Shown piece after piece: positions 12,660 through 23,889 of a stretch of 64,000 nt of DNA; the stretch's first letter is position 1, and each line of letters starts with the position of its first letter. The stretch comes from Chinchilla lanigera. Taxonomy: Eukaryota; Chordata; Mammalia; Rodentia; Chinchillidae. The DNA is taken from assembly GCF_000276665.1 (NCBI RefSeq), contig NW_004955418.1, forward strand, positions 5,414,280 to 5,478,279, written 5' to 3'. A program made the translations under genes and the position numbers. The notes beneath the pieces were generated by a model. That model did not search any database. It was not told the DNA's origin and worked only from the letters and a program-made list of their open reading frames with translations.

Positions 12660-12870
12660 ACATAAACTAATATGCATTTAGTACTTCATTCTAGGCATGA
12701 TATGCTTTACACTGACTTGGTTATTTAATTTATACAATAACCCATAAGTAGGTATTGTTAGTTTCCCGTGTTTAAATAGGAAATCAAGACTAGAGAGTAA
12801 GGCAGTTGTCTAGACACATGGAACTATAAATCAGGAGCTAGTGAATATCTCTATTTAACTCTAGAGTACG
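12660..12870 (+). repeat. MIR SINE
   Basis: TAGGCATGATATGCTTTACA, ACAATAACCCATAAGTAGG and TAGGAAATCAAGACTAGAGA follow the MIR order. Confidence 0.7.
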
Positions 12871-12879
12871 TGTGGTAGG

Positions 12880-13940
12880 CCTGCATCCTAGCATTCTCAG
12901 AGAGCCACATCGATCACTTTCGATGCATTGGATGCCTGTCCTTGGGACATGGATGCAGGATTAAAAACAGTGACTCAGGCAATGAGGAAAGTGATTGCTA
13001 TTTTGATTCTTTTTTTTAATCCTTTAATGACATCATGATAAAAATGTCATCTAAGTGCTGTGCCTTTGACATGTGCCTACTGCTAGATAATTTACCCTCT
13101 CAACAAAGTGGATTTTAAGCTCAACCAGAGCCGTTAGTGGCAATAGCTTCTGACCAGAATTCTCAAATATTATTTTACTTCCACTTATAGTTACTTTCAA
13201 CCTAAGATAGGTGATGTGAGTTTTCTATTTACAGCACTTTAACAGCTTCCTTCTTAAAGAAACTGAAAACACATTTGCTTAAAGAAATGGAAAATAGTGC
13301 GAGTAGAATACACTGATGTGAAAAAATTGAAATTTGAGAAACCCTGCATCCCAAAGCAGGTTAGTGCCTCCCACTGGGCCAAGGTTCAAGACTCTAAAGG
13401 GAAATTAGAGGAATGTAATTAAAATATGAATTCTCTTGCAAAGAGGGAGCGACCTGGATAGAAAAGAGTTACAACTCTTGCAGCAACATGTGTAAAGGCA
13501 TTGTAATATCAAGGGGGAAGCGGTTTCTTGGTAAGATACGTACCACGAGGGAGGGCTGGAATTAAACTTGGTTTCACAAAACGTCTAGCATATTCTCATA
13601 GCCTAAATTTCCATAGTAAAATTTTGGATTGTGCTCATCAACAGACAGAAAAAAAATTAGTCTCACTTCCCTGCGGAATTTTAGTTGTCAGATGACAGCA
13701 CAAGAAAAGGGGCTCTTAATTCGTGAGAGAGGACACAAGACAAGTACACCCCGGGGAACGGCACTAAAGGATGAGGAGGGGAGGGTACAACGTACCAGAG
13801 AAAGACAGGACTGTAACCAGGGAAGAGGGCATATTTAGGGATGAAAAAAGAGGACATGTGCAGAATGAAAAAACAATTTTGCACCACTGACATAATTACC
13901 TAAATCGTCACCCTGGTTTACATTAAGCAAGGTGTCTGGG
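12880..13940. other. Upstream DNA before CpG island, nothing recognised
   Basis: No repeat or exon was assigned. It may hold distal regulatory sequence, which sequence alone does not show. Confidence 0.4.
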
Positions 13941-14779
13941 GGCTACAGCTGTTGCTTTTATTTTGGTTGCCTGTGACGGGAAAGGTTACTTCCCGGCTTG
14001 CCAACCCATCGGCCTCTGTAGGTAAACCGCAAGGCTCTGGTCAGGCCAAGGTTGCAAAGCCGGGCCCTACCCGCGGGGGAGAGGAGGGCAGCACTGGGCA
14101 GCGCCCGGAGCCGGCCTGGCAGCACGCCCTTCTCCCTGCTGTTGTTTCTCTTTTCCCACTGATATCGAAACTACCATTGACTGGGTTTTGCGCCAGGAGA
14201 CCCTCGTCTTGTTGGGTTTCCAGTGCAATTAAGATCAATTCTGACGCCTCCATTTTGGCAGCTGCCGTCGGCGTCACCCAAAAAGTCTAACTGCGCCAGC
14301 TCTGCCCTCGGCCCCCAGCCCGTCCCCGCCCAGACCCCGCCCCCTTCCCCCAGCCAAGCCACAAAAGGCTGTGCAGTTTCAGCCCCAACACGTGCCCCGC
14401 CCCCTCCCCAAACGTCGCAGTGCTGCAGGGAAAGGAGGTGGGGCCAGTAGGGGGAGGTGGGCTCGGGCCTCGTCTTTCCGCTTTTCGGCCAATCCGTGCA
14501 GCGCCCCTGACAGAGACGCGGAGCCCGGTGCAGCAGACAGTTCAACTATTTTCCCCTTTTCTGCCACGTCCCAACCATTGACGCGAGCCCACTCTTCGAG
14601 TTGCGATTGGGTGTGTCCATTTTCCCCCCTGCAGAGGCTGCTGGCATTTATTGGACAGCACTGCCTAGGGGGCGGGGCTTACGTGCTCGCCCCGCCTCCA
14701 CCGCGGCGCGAGGGGCGGGGCACGCCGCTGCCGCCTCTGCTTCCGCCGCCGCCGCCTGCCGCTGCGCGCTCGGCGGGGG

Positions 14780-14862
14780 AGGAGTCGGAGGCGGAGAAGA
14801 AGGCGGTGGTGGCGGGTGGCGGATCGAGCGCCGTTCGCGTTCCGGAGCCGCTTCGCGTTTCG
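14780..14862 (+). other. PJA2: Probable non-coding exon 1 (5' UTR)
   Basis: A good splice donor, CG|GTGAGG, ends at 14862 just downstream of the GC and CCAAT boxes. No acceptor is needed if this is the first exon, and no AUG occurs between the GC boxes and the donor. The start is a guess. Other donors exist in the island (for example after 15010), and part of the sequence is N, so alternative first exons are possible. Confidence 0.4.
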
Positions 14863-15055
14863 GTGAGGGGATTTTTTGTTTCGCAGTCTGGCCTGTTCTG
14901 ATGTCGGGAGTGCGGGGGTCGGGGCGCGGAGACCGCTGCCTTGCGCTGCTCCGCGTCCCGGTCTCCGCAGAAGGGCGGCGGGGCCTGTCGGCGGCCCGCG
15001 GCGCGGCCATGGTGGGTGGGGTTGCGGGCCGTGGCGGCCTCTTCGCCTCCCGGCC

Positions 15056-15230
15056 NNNNNNNNNNNNNNNNNNNNNNNNNNNNNNNNNNNNNNNNNNNNN
15101 NNNNNNNNNNNNNNNNNNNNNNNNNNNNNNNNNNNNNNNNNNNNNNNNNNNNNNNNNNNNNNNNNNNNNNNNNNNNNNNNNNNNNNNNNNNNNNNNNNNN
15201 NNNNNNNNNNNNNNNNNNNNNNNNNNNNNN
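15056..15230. other. Assembly gap (175 N)
   Basis: A run of 175 undetermined bases inside the most GC-rich part of the promoter island, a common failure point for sequencing. Open frames read across it are not meaningful. Confidence 0.99.
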
Positions 15231-16009
15231 GCGCGGCCCGGTCACCGCGGGAGCGATGCCTGCTGCGCCACGGCCCGCAGCCCCCTCCCCGCACGCCTGC
15301 CGTTGCGGTCGCGGAGCGGGGTGTCCCTGCGTTTCTCGCGATTGTCACGCAGCTCGGGCCGCAGACCCCCTGGAGGAACCACAGGATGGTTCTCCGCCGC
15401 TGGCGCCGCTGCATCCATCCCCCTTCCGGTTGGCGACGCCTGTCAGCGCCCGCCTGGCAGATGCACCTTCAGTTTTGGCCTCCTTAGAATTACTGCGTGT
15501 TAGTCGTTTTGCGCACATTCAAAATGGTGAGTTTGGAGCCGTGCAAACCAAGTTGAATGAAAGGGGAGGACGTAGACAGGTTTTACAGGAAGAATAATGT
15601 GGGAGATTAAAAGAAATATTTTTTACATCTGCGTAGACACTAATTTGGATTGATTAGTCTTCTGAAGTTTGCCTTTTTCCAAAAATAAAGGCTCAATATA
15701 TTATTTTTTTCATGAAATATTTGGGCACATTTCTTTTAAAATGGCAGTTACCTTTGCTGAAGACGCCACATCATTTCAAGAGTCTGGAAATAAACGTGAA
15801 AAGAGTGGAAATAAGCTTTTAAAGTAATTTTTTTTTCACCTTTGTAGTTGTCTTCAGGAATTCATGTCATTTTTAAAAAATCAATGTAATTTTTAATTTT
15901 TTTGAATTACAGACATGCAAGCCTGATGTAAAATTTAACGATATAAATAAAGAACTACGAGGTAAAACGTGAACATTTCTTTTCATTCTTCAGACCCACT
16001 CCAGTATCT

Positions 16010-16760
16010 AGATTTAACAATTTAATGTTCATCTTTCAGAGTCGTTTTACAAATTTACTTTTAAACACACACATATACATGCAAAGGTGTTTTTCGTTTT
16101 GCGCAGGCGGTATACCAAGCATATTTCTATGTCACTTGCTTTGTTACTTAACTGTATTTCTTGAACATTCTTCATTACATGTAGATCTCTAACAGTTTTT
16201 AAAGGCTAATGATGTTTCATCAGTTTGAATGGCTTCATTTGACCATTCCCTATTGAAAGACATTTACGTTAATTGATTTTTGATTTTGCGATTACAACTA
16301 ATGCTGTATGGGGCCAGGAATTTAGCTCAGCGGCACCAGTGCATGCCTGGCAAGTGCAAGGTCCTGAGTTCCATTCCTGGTACCAAAAAAAAAAAAAAAT
16401 GCCGCAACAAGTAATGCTGCGTAATAGACACAACTTTCTAACTTATTAATTGATGCTTAATTATAAACCTTAAATCCTTGATTTTAAAATATTAAACATT
16501 CTTTATAAAAAGACTGTAAGTAAAAAAATACAACTTCCATTTCCCTTCCTTGTCATACTTACATCCCAAGAGTCAGTGTTGAGCAAGTCAGTAAACTTGC
16601 CGTCTGTGTGAATATTTCTGGGGCATGGATTCCTAGAAATGGAAATGGAATTGGAATTGCTTAAAGGGATGCGTATTTTAAATTTTGATAGCCGTTTATC
16701 CCTTCTTATTACTCTTTTCAAAAATATTCTCGACTCTTGGGCATTCTTCCGGATGAACGT
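16010..16760 (-). mobile_element. Old L1 (L1M) 3' region, antisense
   Basis: + strand text follows the reversed L1 3' region: GACCATTCCCTATTGAAAGA near 16240, GATTACAACTAATGCTG, then after an ID insertion GTGTGAATATTTCTGGGGC and TTCCTAGAAATGGAAATGG, then TTTTAAATTTTGATAGCC. Confidence 0.75.
16310..16399 (+). repeat. ID SINE
   Basis: GGGGCCAGGAATTTAGCTCA ... GTTCCATTCCTGGTACC plus A14. AATGCTG on both sides fits a target duplication inside the L1. Confidence 0.9.
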
Positions 16761-17789
16761 TAGACTCAATTTGTAGTTTGAATTTTTTAAAACACTCAGC
16801 TATTTTGAATGAGGTTATATTGAAATTTTAGATTAATTTGGAGAGCACTGAGTCCTCTTCCCAGGTCCACAGAGATGTCACCATTTTATGTCTTGCGCTG
16901 TATTCTTGGGGAAAGTTTATCTCCCCACCCCAATTGTGTGCAGTTCCTTCTCCATAGTCTAGCTACTCAATGGTACTAGAAATTGTTCTTTCTCCTTTCT
17001 CTTAAGAGAGAGAGCTCTTGCTCTTGCTGTCTTCTAACTATGGGATAGCTTTTGAATTTTCCTGTTATCATGTAATATTTTGAGTTGGTAGTTATCTGAA
17101 AATATTCAGAGTTTTGTAGTTGGCTTTACAGTTTTTGTAACGTTTTTCTCCTTGCTTTGGCCGTTATACACTGTACAATGCTGAATAGTAGCACTATTGG
17201 CCAAATCTTGGTATTGTTTCTGACTTCAAGGGGAGTGCTTCTGATGTCTTAGTATGAACGATGATGCTTCCCAAAACTTTCTGATAAACTGCCAATATTA
17301 AAGTAAAATATTTTCTTCTATTCTTGGCTTTCCAAGATAATTTTATGTTTTCATTTTTGTTTACATTTTTAAAAGCTGTAAATAGTTACCATTTCCTTAG
17401 ATTTTCTTTGACATCTTTTGAGGTAGTTATACACTCATAACAGCAGTATTCCCTGGTTAATAGTTCCCTAATAGAGTGTCTTTTTTAAAAAAAAAGAAGA
17501 TATGGAGGATAACTTAGATATGCCGAAATATTTATTTAAATGTACAATTCATTTTGTTTTGACAAATGTGTACTTTTTGCATACTACACTCAAGATGGAA
17601 AATATTTTAATCTCTCTCAAAACTTCCCTTGTGCCCTTCTGCAGTCAAATGTTCACCCTCAGACTCAGGAAACCACTTATCTTTTGCTCACTATAAATTG
17701 TTTCATTTGTTCTAGAATTTCATACAAATACACTTGTGTTTATAGATAGACATCTATCTACCTATATATATATAAGTGGTTTTTATGGT

Positions 17790-17925
17790 CTTTGTTTTTG
17801 TTGTGGTTTGCTCTTGAGACAGGGTCTTGCTGTGTAGTTCAGGCTGGCCTCAAGTTCACAGCAATCCTTCTGCCTCATCCACCTGAGTGCTGGGGTACAG
17901 GCATGCATCACCATGCCCAGTGTAA
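17790..17925 (-). repeat. B1-type SINE, antisense
   Basis: GAGACAGGGTCTTGCTGTGT ... GAGTGCTGGGGTACAGGCAT ... CACCATGCCCAG. Confidence 0.88.
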
Positions 17926-18516
17926 TATATACACTTTTGCATCTCATTTTTCTCAGCCTGATTTTTTTTTTGAGGATCATGTTGTGATTTTTTTTTTTAA
18001 TTGGCTGATCTCTGTTGTTGAGTAGTCTGTGATTCTGATTTACTTCAATTTTTTGCTTATATCCTCTGTTTATGGATATGTGGGTTATTTCCAGTTTGGG
18101 ATTCTTAATAAAGTTGCTATGAACGTTCTTTCTGCGTTCTTGTGTGAATATGTTCTTACTGTTTTTGGTAAATGCCTGCAAGCAGAATATGCAAGCTTGC
18201 GTGGTAAGTGAATGTTTAAATAAGAAAGTGCCAGACTTTTTCCAAAGTGGTGGTTCTGTTGTACTTGTCCACCAGTATGAAATTCCAGTTGCGCCCCCCC
18301 CCATCCTCATTAACACTTAGCTGTTTTAGCCTTTTTAATGTTAGCCCTTCCGGTGGGTGTGTCACAGTGTCACACTGTGATTTCAGCTTGCGTTTGCCTG
18401 ATGACTGATGGCACTGAGAATTTGTTCATGTGAGTGTTTTCATTCTAAAGTCTTTCTTCAGACCTTTGGGCCATCTTTAAAAGTTAGGCAGTTTGTCTTC
18501 CTGAGTTTTGAGAATT

Positions 18517-18555
18517 TTGTATACATTCTTTTTTTTTTTTTTGTATACATTCTTT
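18517..18555 (-). mobile_element. Poly(A)-only insertion with target duplication
   Basis: TTGTATACATTCTT occurs on both sides of a T run (18517-18530 and 18541-18554) with no element body between. It lies inside the antisense L1. Confidence 0.7.
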
Positions 18556-19584
18556 ATAAAATTCCTTTGACAGATACGGATCCATAAACGTTGTGATGAA
18601 ACTTTACTATAAAAGACAGGAACTTTACAATTAAATTTGATTTATCCATAATTTATGGTTTGTGCTCCTGTGTTCTTAGAATTACTTCCCCAGCGCAGAG
18701 TTGTGCAGGTTTTCTTTTGTTTCTTTTTACAGGTTTTACAGTTTTGGCTTTTATGTCACGGTCTGGTACTGTTTTTGGCTTTGTGTGTGGTGTGGTAAGG
18801 ATGGAGGCTTGTTTTTTCAAATGGTCGTGTAGTTCTTTTAGTGCTGCTTGTTAGGAACACTTTCCTTGTATTAAATTTGCTGAGAGTCATTGGGCTTATA
18901 TGTGTATTTGTTTCTGGACTGTTCCTTTGATCCTTGTGCTTATTATACTTTTGCTAATACTGCATTGCCATGGTTGTTTTTACTTTATAGTAAGTCTTGA
19001 AATCAGGAATTCTTAAGCTGTATTCCTTTTAAAAATCACTTCGGTTATTCTGGTTCTTTTGCATTCCCATGAAACTTAAAGGCATCTTGGACTGTGTTGA
19101 GTGTATAGATCAATTTAGGAAGAAATTAACATCTTTTATCAACATTTTGTACTTCAACATAGTTATTGTTGGGCATTTTGTTAGATTTATGACTAATGTT
19201 CATAATTTTATGCTATTATAAATAACTCTTAAATTTCTGTATTCAGTTGTTAAACTGCTGCACAAGCAATCCAATCTTTTTGTTGCATATTGACCTTCAA
19301 TTTGCAGTTTACTAAGCTCACTTATTCTAGCAGGATTTTTTTTGCAGAGCCTTTGGAATTTCCTTAGTCATGTTATTTGCAAATACAGTGTTCAGATATT
19401 TTAAAATTTGAATGTTAACCCTCTCGCCTTTTTCCCTTAGTATATTGGTAAGTGCTCCAGCTTGATGTTGAAGAGGTACAGTGAGAGCAGATGTCCTTGC
19501 CTCGTACTGTATCTGATTTTAAGAGGAAAGTTTCTAGTTTTTCATTAGTAAGTGCGATAGAGTGATGCTACAGACTCTTTTTGT

Positions 19585-19900
19585 TCTCAGAATTCACATG
19601 GTGAAACCTGATTTCAGGTGCAAGCATATGTAGGGGAGGTTGAGGTTATTAGATCTTAAATGGATTAGTGCCCTTTTAAAAGAAGCCCCAGAGAGTGCCC
19701 TTTCCCCATTCCACCTTGCAGCAATGAGAAAACAGAGAAAAGACTGCCGTGCAAGAACCAAAAAGCAGCCCTTCACCCAGACTGAATTCACGGGCAGCTT
19801 GAGCTTGAACTTCTTAGCCTCCAGACTATGAAAACTAAATATCTGCCATATAGAAACAACCCAGGCCATCTAGCTTGTTATAGCAGCCTTCATGGAATAA
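19585..19900 (+). mobile_element. MLT1-type MaLR LTR
   Basis: CATGGTGAAACCTGATTTC, GGATTAGTGCCCTTTTAAA, CCCAGAGAGTGCCC, GCCTCCAGACTATGAAAACT and TTGTTATAGCAGCC are in MLT1 order. It is inserted in the old L1. Confidence 0.85.
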
Positions 19901-20874
19901 AGCAAATGGTCTTTTATTAAGTACGTTGTCATTCTGTTCTTGGATTGCTCAGTGTTGCAGTTATGGGTAGATGTTGAGTTGGGTCAAATGTTTTTATTGA
20001 GGGATCATGTGCTTTATTTTACAAGTTAATTTTCAAATGTAGAGTTAAGCTTTTCTTGGTGATGGTATTTTTTCATTTTTTTAAATTGGTGGATACATTT
20101 GTTTCTATTTTTTGAAGGTTTCTCCTTTTCTTCATCCAACTCCCTCCCTCGTCCATTTTTGCATGTGTGTTACAAAGGATACCATTTCGTAGAATTCTTT
20201 GTGTTAGGTTTATGCTGACTTCACAAGTTGGAGAGTGTTTCTTGTTATATTTCTAAAAAAATGTATGTAGAATTAGTGTTGTTCTACAAATGTTTACTAT
20301 AGTTTGTACTAACTTTTCTGAGCCTAAGATTTTCTTTATTGGAAGGTTTTAAAGTGTAAATGCAATTACTTTAATAGGCAAAGCATTGATAGAGTTATCT
20401 ATTTTTTTAAAAACTTTCAGTCTTTGACAGTGATTCACTTCCACACTTTTATGAGCATTTTTTGTCTTTAAAGAAATTTATCTGTTTCATTCAATCGTTG
20501 CCATAAGGTTGTATCTTAACTATCTTTTAATATCTGTGGCATCGGTAGTGATGTCTTCTCAGTTGTTCCTCATATTAGCAGTATGTCTTTCATCTTTATT
20601 AGTTTGATTTTAAGTTTATCATTATCAATTTTATTAATCTTTATGAAGAACCACCTTTTATTTGACTATTTTTTTGTTTTTAGTTTGGTTGATTGCTACT
20701 CTTTACTATTGCTTTCTGTATGCTTTGAGTTCAAATTCCTCTATGTTAATTTCTTAAACTTAAGTCATTTACTTCTTAATCTTAAGTCACTGATTTAAGA
20801 CTAATTTTATTCTAAGCACTATTGTAGATATTCACACAGATTTGATACGTTGATCTTTTCTAAGTCTTTTAAAT

Positions 20875-21115
20875 AATTTTTTATTAGTATAGTATATGTT
20901 TGTGATAAACGATGAATATATTCATTGTGGGATATTATTGTATATACGTATTGCATCTTGATCCTTTTTATTTCCCCTTCCCTTCTTCTCCCCTACACTC
21001 CCCCCACCCCCTGCAAATCCCCTTCTCGTCTATGTAGTCTTATGTTCTTATGTGATGTCCACATTGCCACATCAGTTAACGAGAAGTTTAACTTCCACAT
21101 CTTTGGTGAGTTTAT
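20875..21115 (-). mobile_element. Rodent L1 3' end, antisense
   Basis: TTTTATTAGTATAGTATATG ... a pyrimidine-rich CCCCTTCCCTTCTTCTCCCC ... as in the reversed 3' UTR of rodent L1. Short and probably 5'-truncated. Confidence 0.55.
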
Positions 21116-21166
21116 GTATCTCTGTAATTGACTTTTATGTTTCCTTGTAATCTTGTAGACAGATAA

Positions 21167-21536
21167 CATGAGGTGTGATCAACAAATGCAGTGATTGTTT
21201 AAATTTTTAAAAATTTATTACAATAAAGGACACTGCCATTAACCCCCCTCAGACTCCCCTTTGCTTAGGGTTACACTTATCCCATCATTGCTGGCACTTT
21301 ATGATGCAGTTCTGGAAGTCCTCTTTTATGAGTGTCTTTAGTTGCACTATTGTGGCTGTCAAACATTTACTTTTCTTAGTCATTTTGATTTTGGGAGAGC
21401 TCCAAAAGTCACATAGAGCCAGGTCCCATGAATAAGGTGCATGAAGACGCACTGTAATGTTTTTACAAACCTGTCTTTCAGTTGGATGACACTGGGCAGC
21501 AGTACTCACCATAATTTTGATCATACCTCATAAAGA
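21167..21536 (-). mobile_element. Internally deleted mariner element
   Basis: Both ends carry inverted repeats: TGAGGTGTGATCAACAAAT on the left and, reversed, TGAGGTATGATCAAAATTAT on the right, followed by TA. Between them the minus strand keeps only the transposase C-terminal part (see next entry). At about 370 bp it is a deletion derivative that cannot move itself. Confidence 0.8.
21285..21524 (-). pseudogene. Mariner transposase C-terminal remnant
   Basis: The 79-codon minus frame contains HAPYSWDLALCDFWSSPKIK, which matches the mariner signature around the third catalytic aspartate (family form: PYSPDLAPCDFFLFP), followed by LIKEDFQNCI as in the C-terminal tail. The first two catalytic acidic residues and the DNA-binding domain are absent. 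Confidence 0.85.
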
Positions 21537-21617
21537 TCAGTAGATTATAGTTAATAGTTATGTATGAATGTGAATCTGCTTCTTTACCTACTAGTCTTTT
21601 AGTGTGCTAGAGTTTAT

Positions 21618-21735
21618 TTATTTATGTTTTTTAAATTTTTTTTTCTTTTGGTTTTTTTCTGGTACCAGGAATCGAACTCACGACCTTGCACTTGCCAGGC
21701 AGGCACTGTACTGCTGAGCTAAATCCCCAGTCCCT
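21618..21735 (-). repeat. ID SINE, antisense, with target duplication
   Basis: TCTGGTACCAGGAATCGAAC ... GAGCTAAATCCCCAGTCCC. GTGCTAGAGTTTATT flanks it on both sides (21603-21617 and 21736-21750). Confidence 0.92.
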
Positions 21736-22635
21736 GTGCTAGAGTTTATTAAATCTCATCAATGATTGAGCTGGGTTTGAATGTTACTGCTTTAATTACT
21801 TTCAGTACACCAGCCAGTCAGCTGAAAAGCCTGATTTTTCAAGTGTTCCTATCTGATCATCAGCTTTCAGGTTTCCTGATGTACCTTTACTTCAGTCAAG
21901 AGAAGTCTTCACAAGCTGTCCTTTTCCCAAACAGATGCATCCAACCTGTGACTTGCCTTTTTCCCCTTTATAAAATCTTATAATAAAAATACTTTAAAAT
22001 GGAAATTTTATGCTTATATACATTAATTGTAATATATCTTGTTTAAGGCTGAAAACAATTCCTCTTCACTTAAGAAAACGTGGGCTACCAGTAGGACATG
22101 CCTTCATAGACCCTTATTGTTTCTTGATGCTCACTGGCCTGGGAATATTGGGAGAGGATTGTCAGTCTTCCTGAGCCTTCCGCACCTTCCATTACACACA
22201 CATTGTATCTCTCCATCTTAGGGGTGGGGCAGTGATTCTATTCTTCCCATAGTAACCAAACTCTGTCTCCTGTCTTTTCTGCAGGAGAGATCCCTTTCCC
22301 AGTACTAGGAGATCTCAGAATAGGAACCTGGACCATGAAATGTTTCCTAACCCTGTTGCAGGAATAAAAGTTCTTTTTTCTTTCACCCATACCTAGCCAT
22401 GGTGGAGCACAGTGATCGCTGCCTTTCTTCCAGTATTTATAGCTTATGCTTTCTGTAAGGTAGAAGGGTTGAGTCAGGGTTTCATTCCTTTCACTCACTG
22501 GCCGTCAGTCCCTTCTACTACCAAAGGATGGCCTCTTTAGCCTCCCATCCTTCTCTCAGTCCTGCTTTTAAGAATCTGGTAGAGAACCAAGCAAAAGATC
22601 CTGCACATGGATGCTACCTTTGCGTATGTGTGCAG

Positions 22636-22644
22636 TTCTTCAAT

Positions 22645-22675
<31 letters not shown>

Positions 22676-22687
22676 CTTCAATGTTCT
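22636..22687 (-). mobile_element. Poly(A)-only insertion with target duplication
   Basis: TTCTTCAATGTTCT occurs at 22636-22649 and 22674-22687 with only T between. A poly(A) tail was apparently inserted on the minus strand with no element body. Confidence 0.75.
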
Positions 22688-23057
22688 GTCCTTGCATTTA
22701 GCCCATGCTTTGCCTTGAGCAGTTTGTTTAAAAATTTTTAGCTGGTTCTTCTTACCCACTTGAGTGATGTCTGATGGCTCTTTACTCCTGTGCTGTTCAC
22801 AAGTGAGTCAGCCACCATGCCCTTTCTGTCTTTGGAGGGGCAGGCTTATCTCCTTATGTCTCTGTATACCTGATTGCATCTGTACCTCAAGTCTAATGTT
22901 TTTACTGTTTTCTGGCATTTTTTTTATTGTTAAGGTGAGAATGAGTCTCCCTTGTTCTACATCCTAGGCAGAAGTGGAACTGCTACAAATGGTATGTCAT
23001 ATTACTATAATTATTTTTTATAGCTATGCTGTTTGGTAGTGACTTATATTTTGATAT

Positions 23058-23405
23058 AGTTGGCCATCTTAATCCATTCCCGTTGCTATAATAAAATACC
23101 CAACACTGAGTAATTCATACAGAAAAGAAATTTTATTCTCACCGTTTTGGATGCTGGAAATCTTAAAATAAGGGTGCTGGCAGATACAAAGTGTAATGAG
23201 GGTTGCTGCCTGTTTCCAAGGTGGCATCTTGTTAAATGGCACCTCACTTGGTGAAAGGCAGACAGTTAAAGGAACCCAGCTGGTCCCTCCAACCCTCTCT
23301 AAGGTCGTTAATGATTTGATCACATCCCCAGAGGATTCTCTTCATAATACTACCATTAAGTTTCTATATGAATTTTAGAAGGAGATGTAGACATTCAAAC
23401 CATAG
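23058..23405 (-). mobile_element. MaLR LTR (MST/MLT1-like), antisense
   Basis: CTTAATCCATTCCCGTTGCT, TAAAATACCCAACACTGAG, TTTGATCACATCCCCAGAGG and GTAGACATTCAAACCATAG are the reversed MaLR order. Confidence 0.8.
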
Positions 23406-23746
23406 TACTAGCAATATTGCCAAGTTCTCTGGTATGTTTCACATTTTTTCCTTAGGTTTCTTTTTGACTTTTTAAAACAAACTTTTCAACTTTTTAAACT
23501 TTTTTCTTTACTTTTTTATGCCTTTCTTCTTTCCTATATATTGGTAAATGGAAGTAATGACGGTATTTGAAAAAAGTAGACTATTAGCAGCATTTCACCA
23601 TTCAGTATAACTGTTGTAGCTTTTTGGTTGCTAAATTGTATAAGGCTTCAGAAATTCTTTTTAATTTTTAGTTTGTTGAAAGCTTTTGAAATTCTTAATG
23701 AAGTGCTTTTTCTACTTCTACAGACATGCTAATGATAATGTAATTT

Positions 23747-23851
23747 TTTTTTGTTGTTGTTGTTTTGGTTTTTCTCCAGTACCGGGAACCGAACTCACTA
23801 CCTTCCGCTTGCCAGGCAGGTGCTTTGCCGCTGAGCTAAATCCCCAGCCCC
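23747..23851 (-). repeat. ID SINE, antisense, with target duplication
   Basis: TTTCTCCAGTACCGGGAACC ... GAGCTAAATCCCCAGCCCC. The duplication GATAATGTAATTT is at 23734-23746 and 23852-23864. Confidence 0.95.
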
Positions 23852-23889
23852 GATAATGTAATTTGTCACATACATTGATGAGTGACTCA

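Larger units (their letters stand above)
14040..15560 (+). promoter_or_regulatory. PJA2: CpG island promoter of PJA2
   Basis: The sequence changes abruptly from AT-rich to strongly GC- and CpG-rich. Visible sites are a forward CCAAT at 14489-14493, reverse CCAAT boxes (ATTGG) at 14606-14610 and 14650-14654, and GC boxes at 14668-14677 and 14711-14721, with further C-rich GC-box complements around 14330-14410. No TATA box stands at a sensible distance. This is a typical broad, housekeeping-type promoter, with transcription probably starting around 14,720-14,830. It is the only CpG island in the window and lies about 22 kb before the first coding exon. A divergent transcript to the left is possible, but no exon supports it. 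A run of N hides part of the island. Confidence 0.85.
17500..20870 (-). mobile_element. Long old L1 (L1M), antisense to PJA2
   Basis: The + strand reads as reversed L1 from 3' UTR into ORF2. Landmarks: GACAAATGTGTAC near 17562; TATGGATATGTGGGTTATTT near 18070; AGTTGCTATGAACGTTC near 18112; CCAAAGTGGTGGTTCTG near 18242; ATTGCCATGGTTG near 18963; TCTGTGGCATCGGTAGTGAT near 20532. It is interrupted by a B1, a poly(T) insertion and an MLT1 LTR. Even with these, over 2.5 kb of L1 remains. Confidence 0.85.

Noticed and set aside
1..14000. A second protein-coding gene upstream of PJA2
   Set aside because: No frame with splice borders or recognisable domains outside L1. Remaining frames are short and repeat-derived.
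14601..15597. Long open frames on both strands through the CpG island (up to 300 codons)
   Set aside because: They read across 175 N, overlap in several frames, and are low-complexity Arg/Ala/Gly/Pro translations of GC-rich DNA. No conserved motif is visible.
17783..18316. 177-codon minus-strand frame
   Set aside because: It translates a B1 SINE and the 3' region of an old L1; not a host gene.
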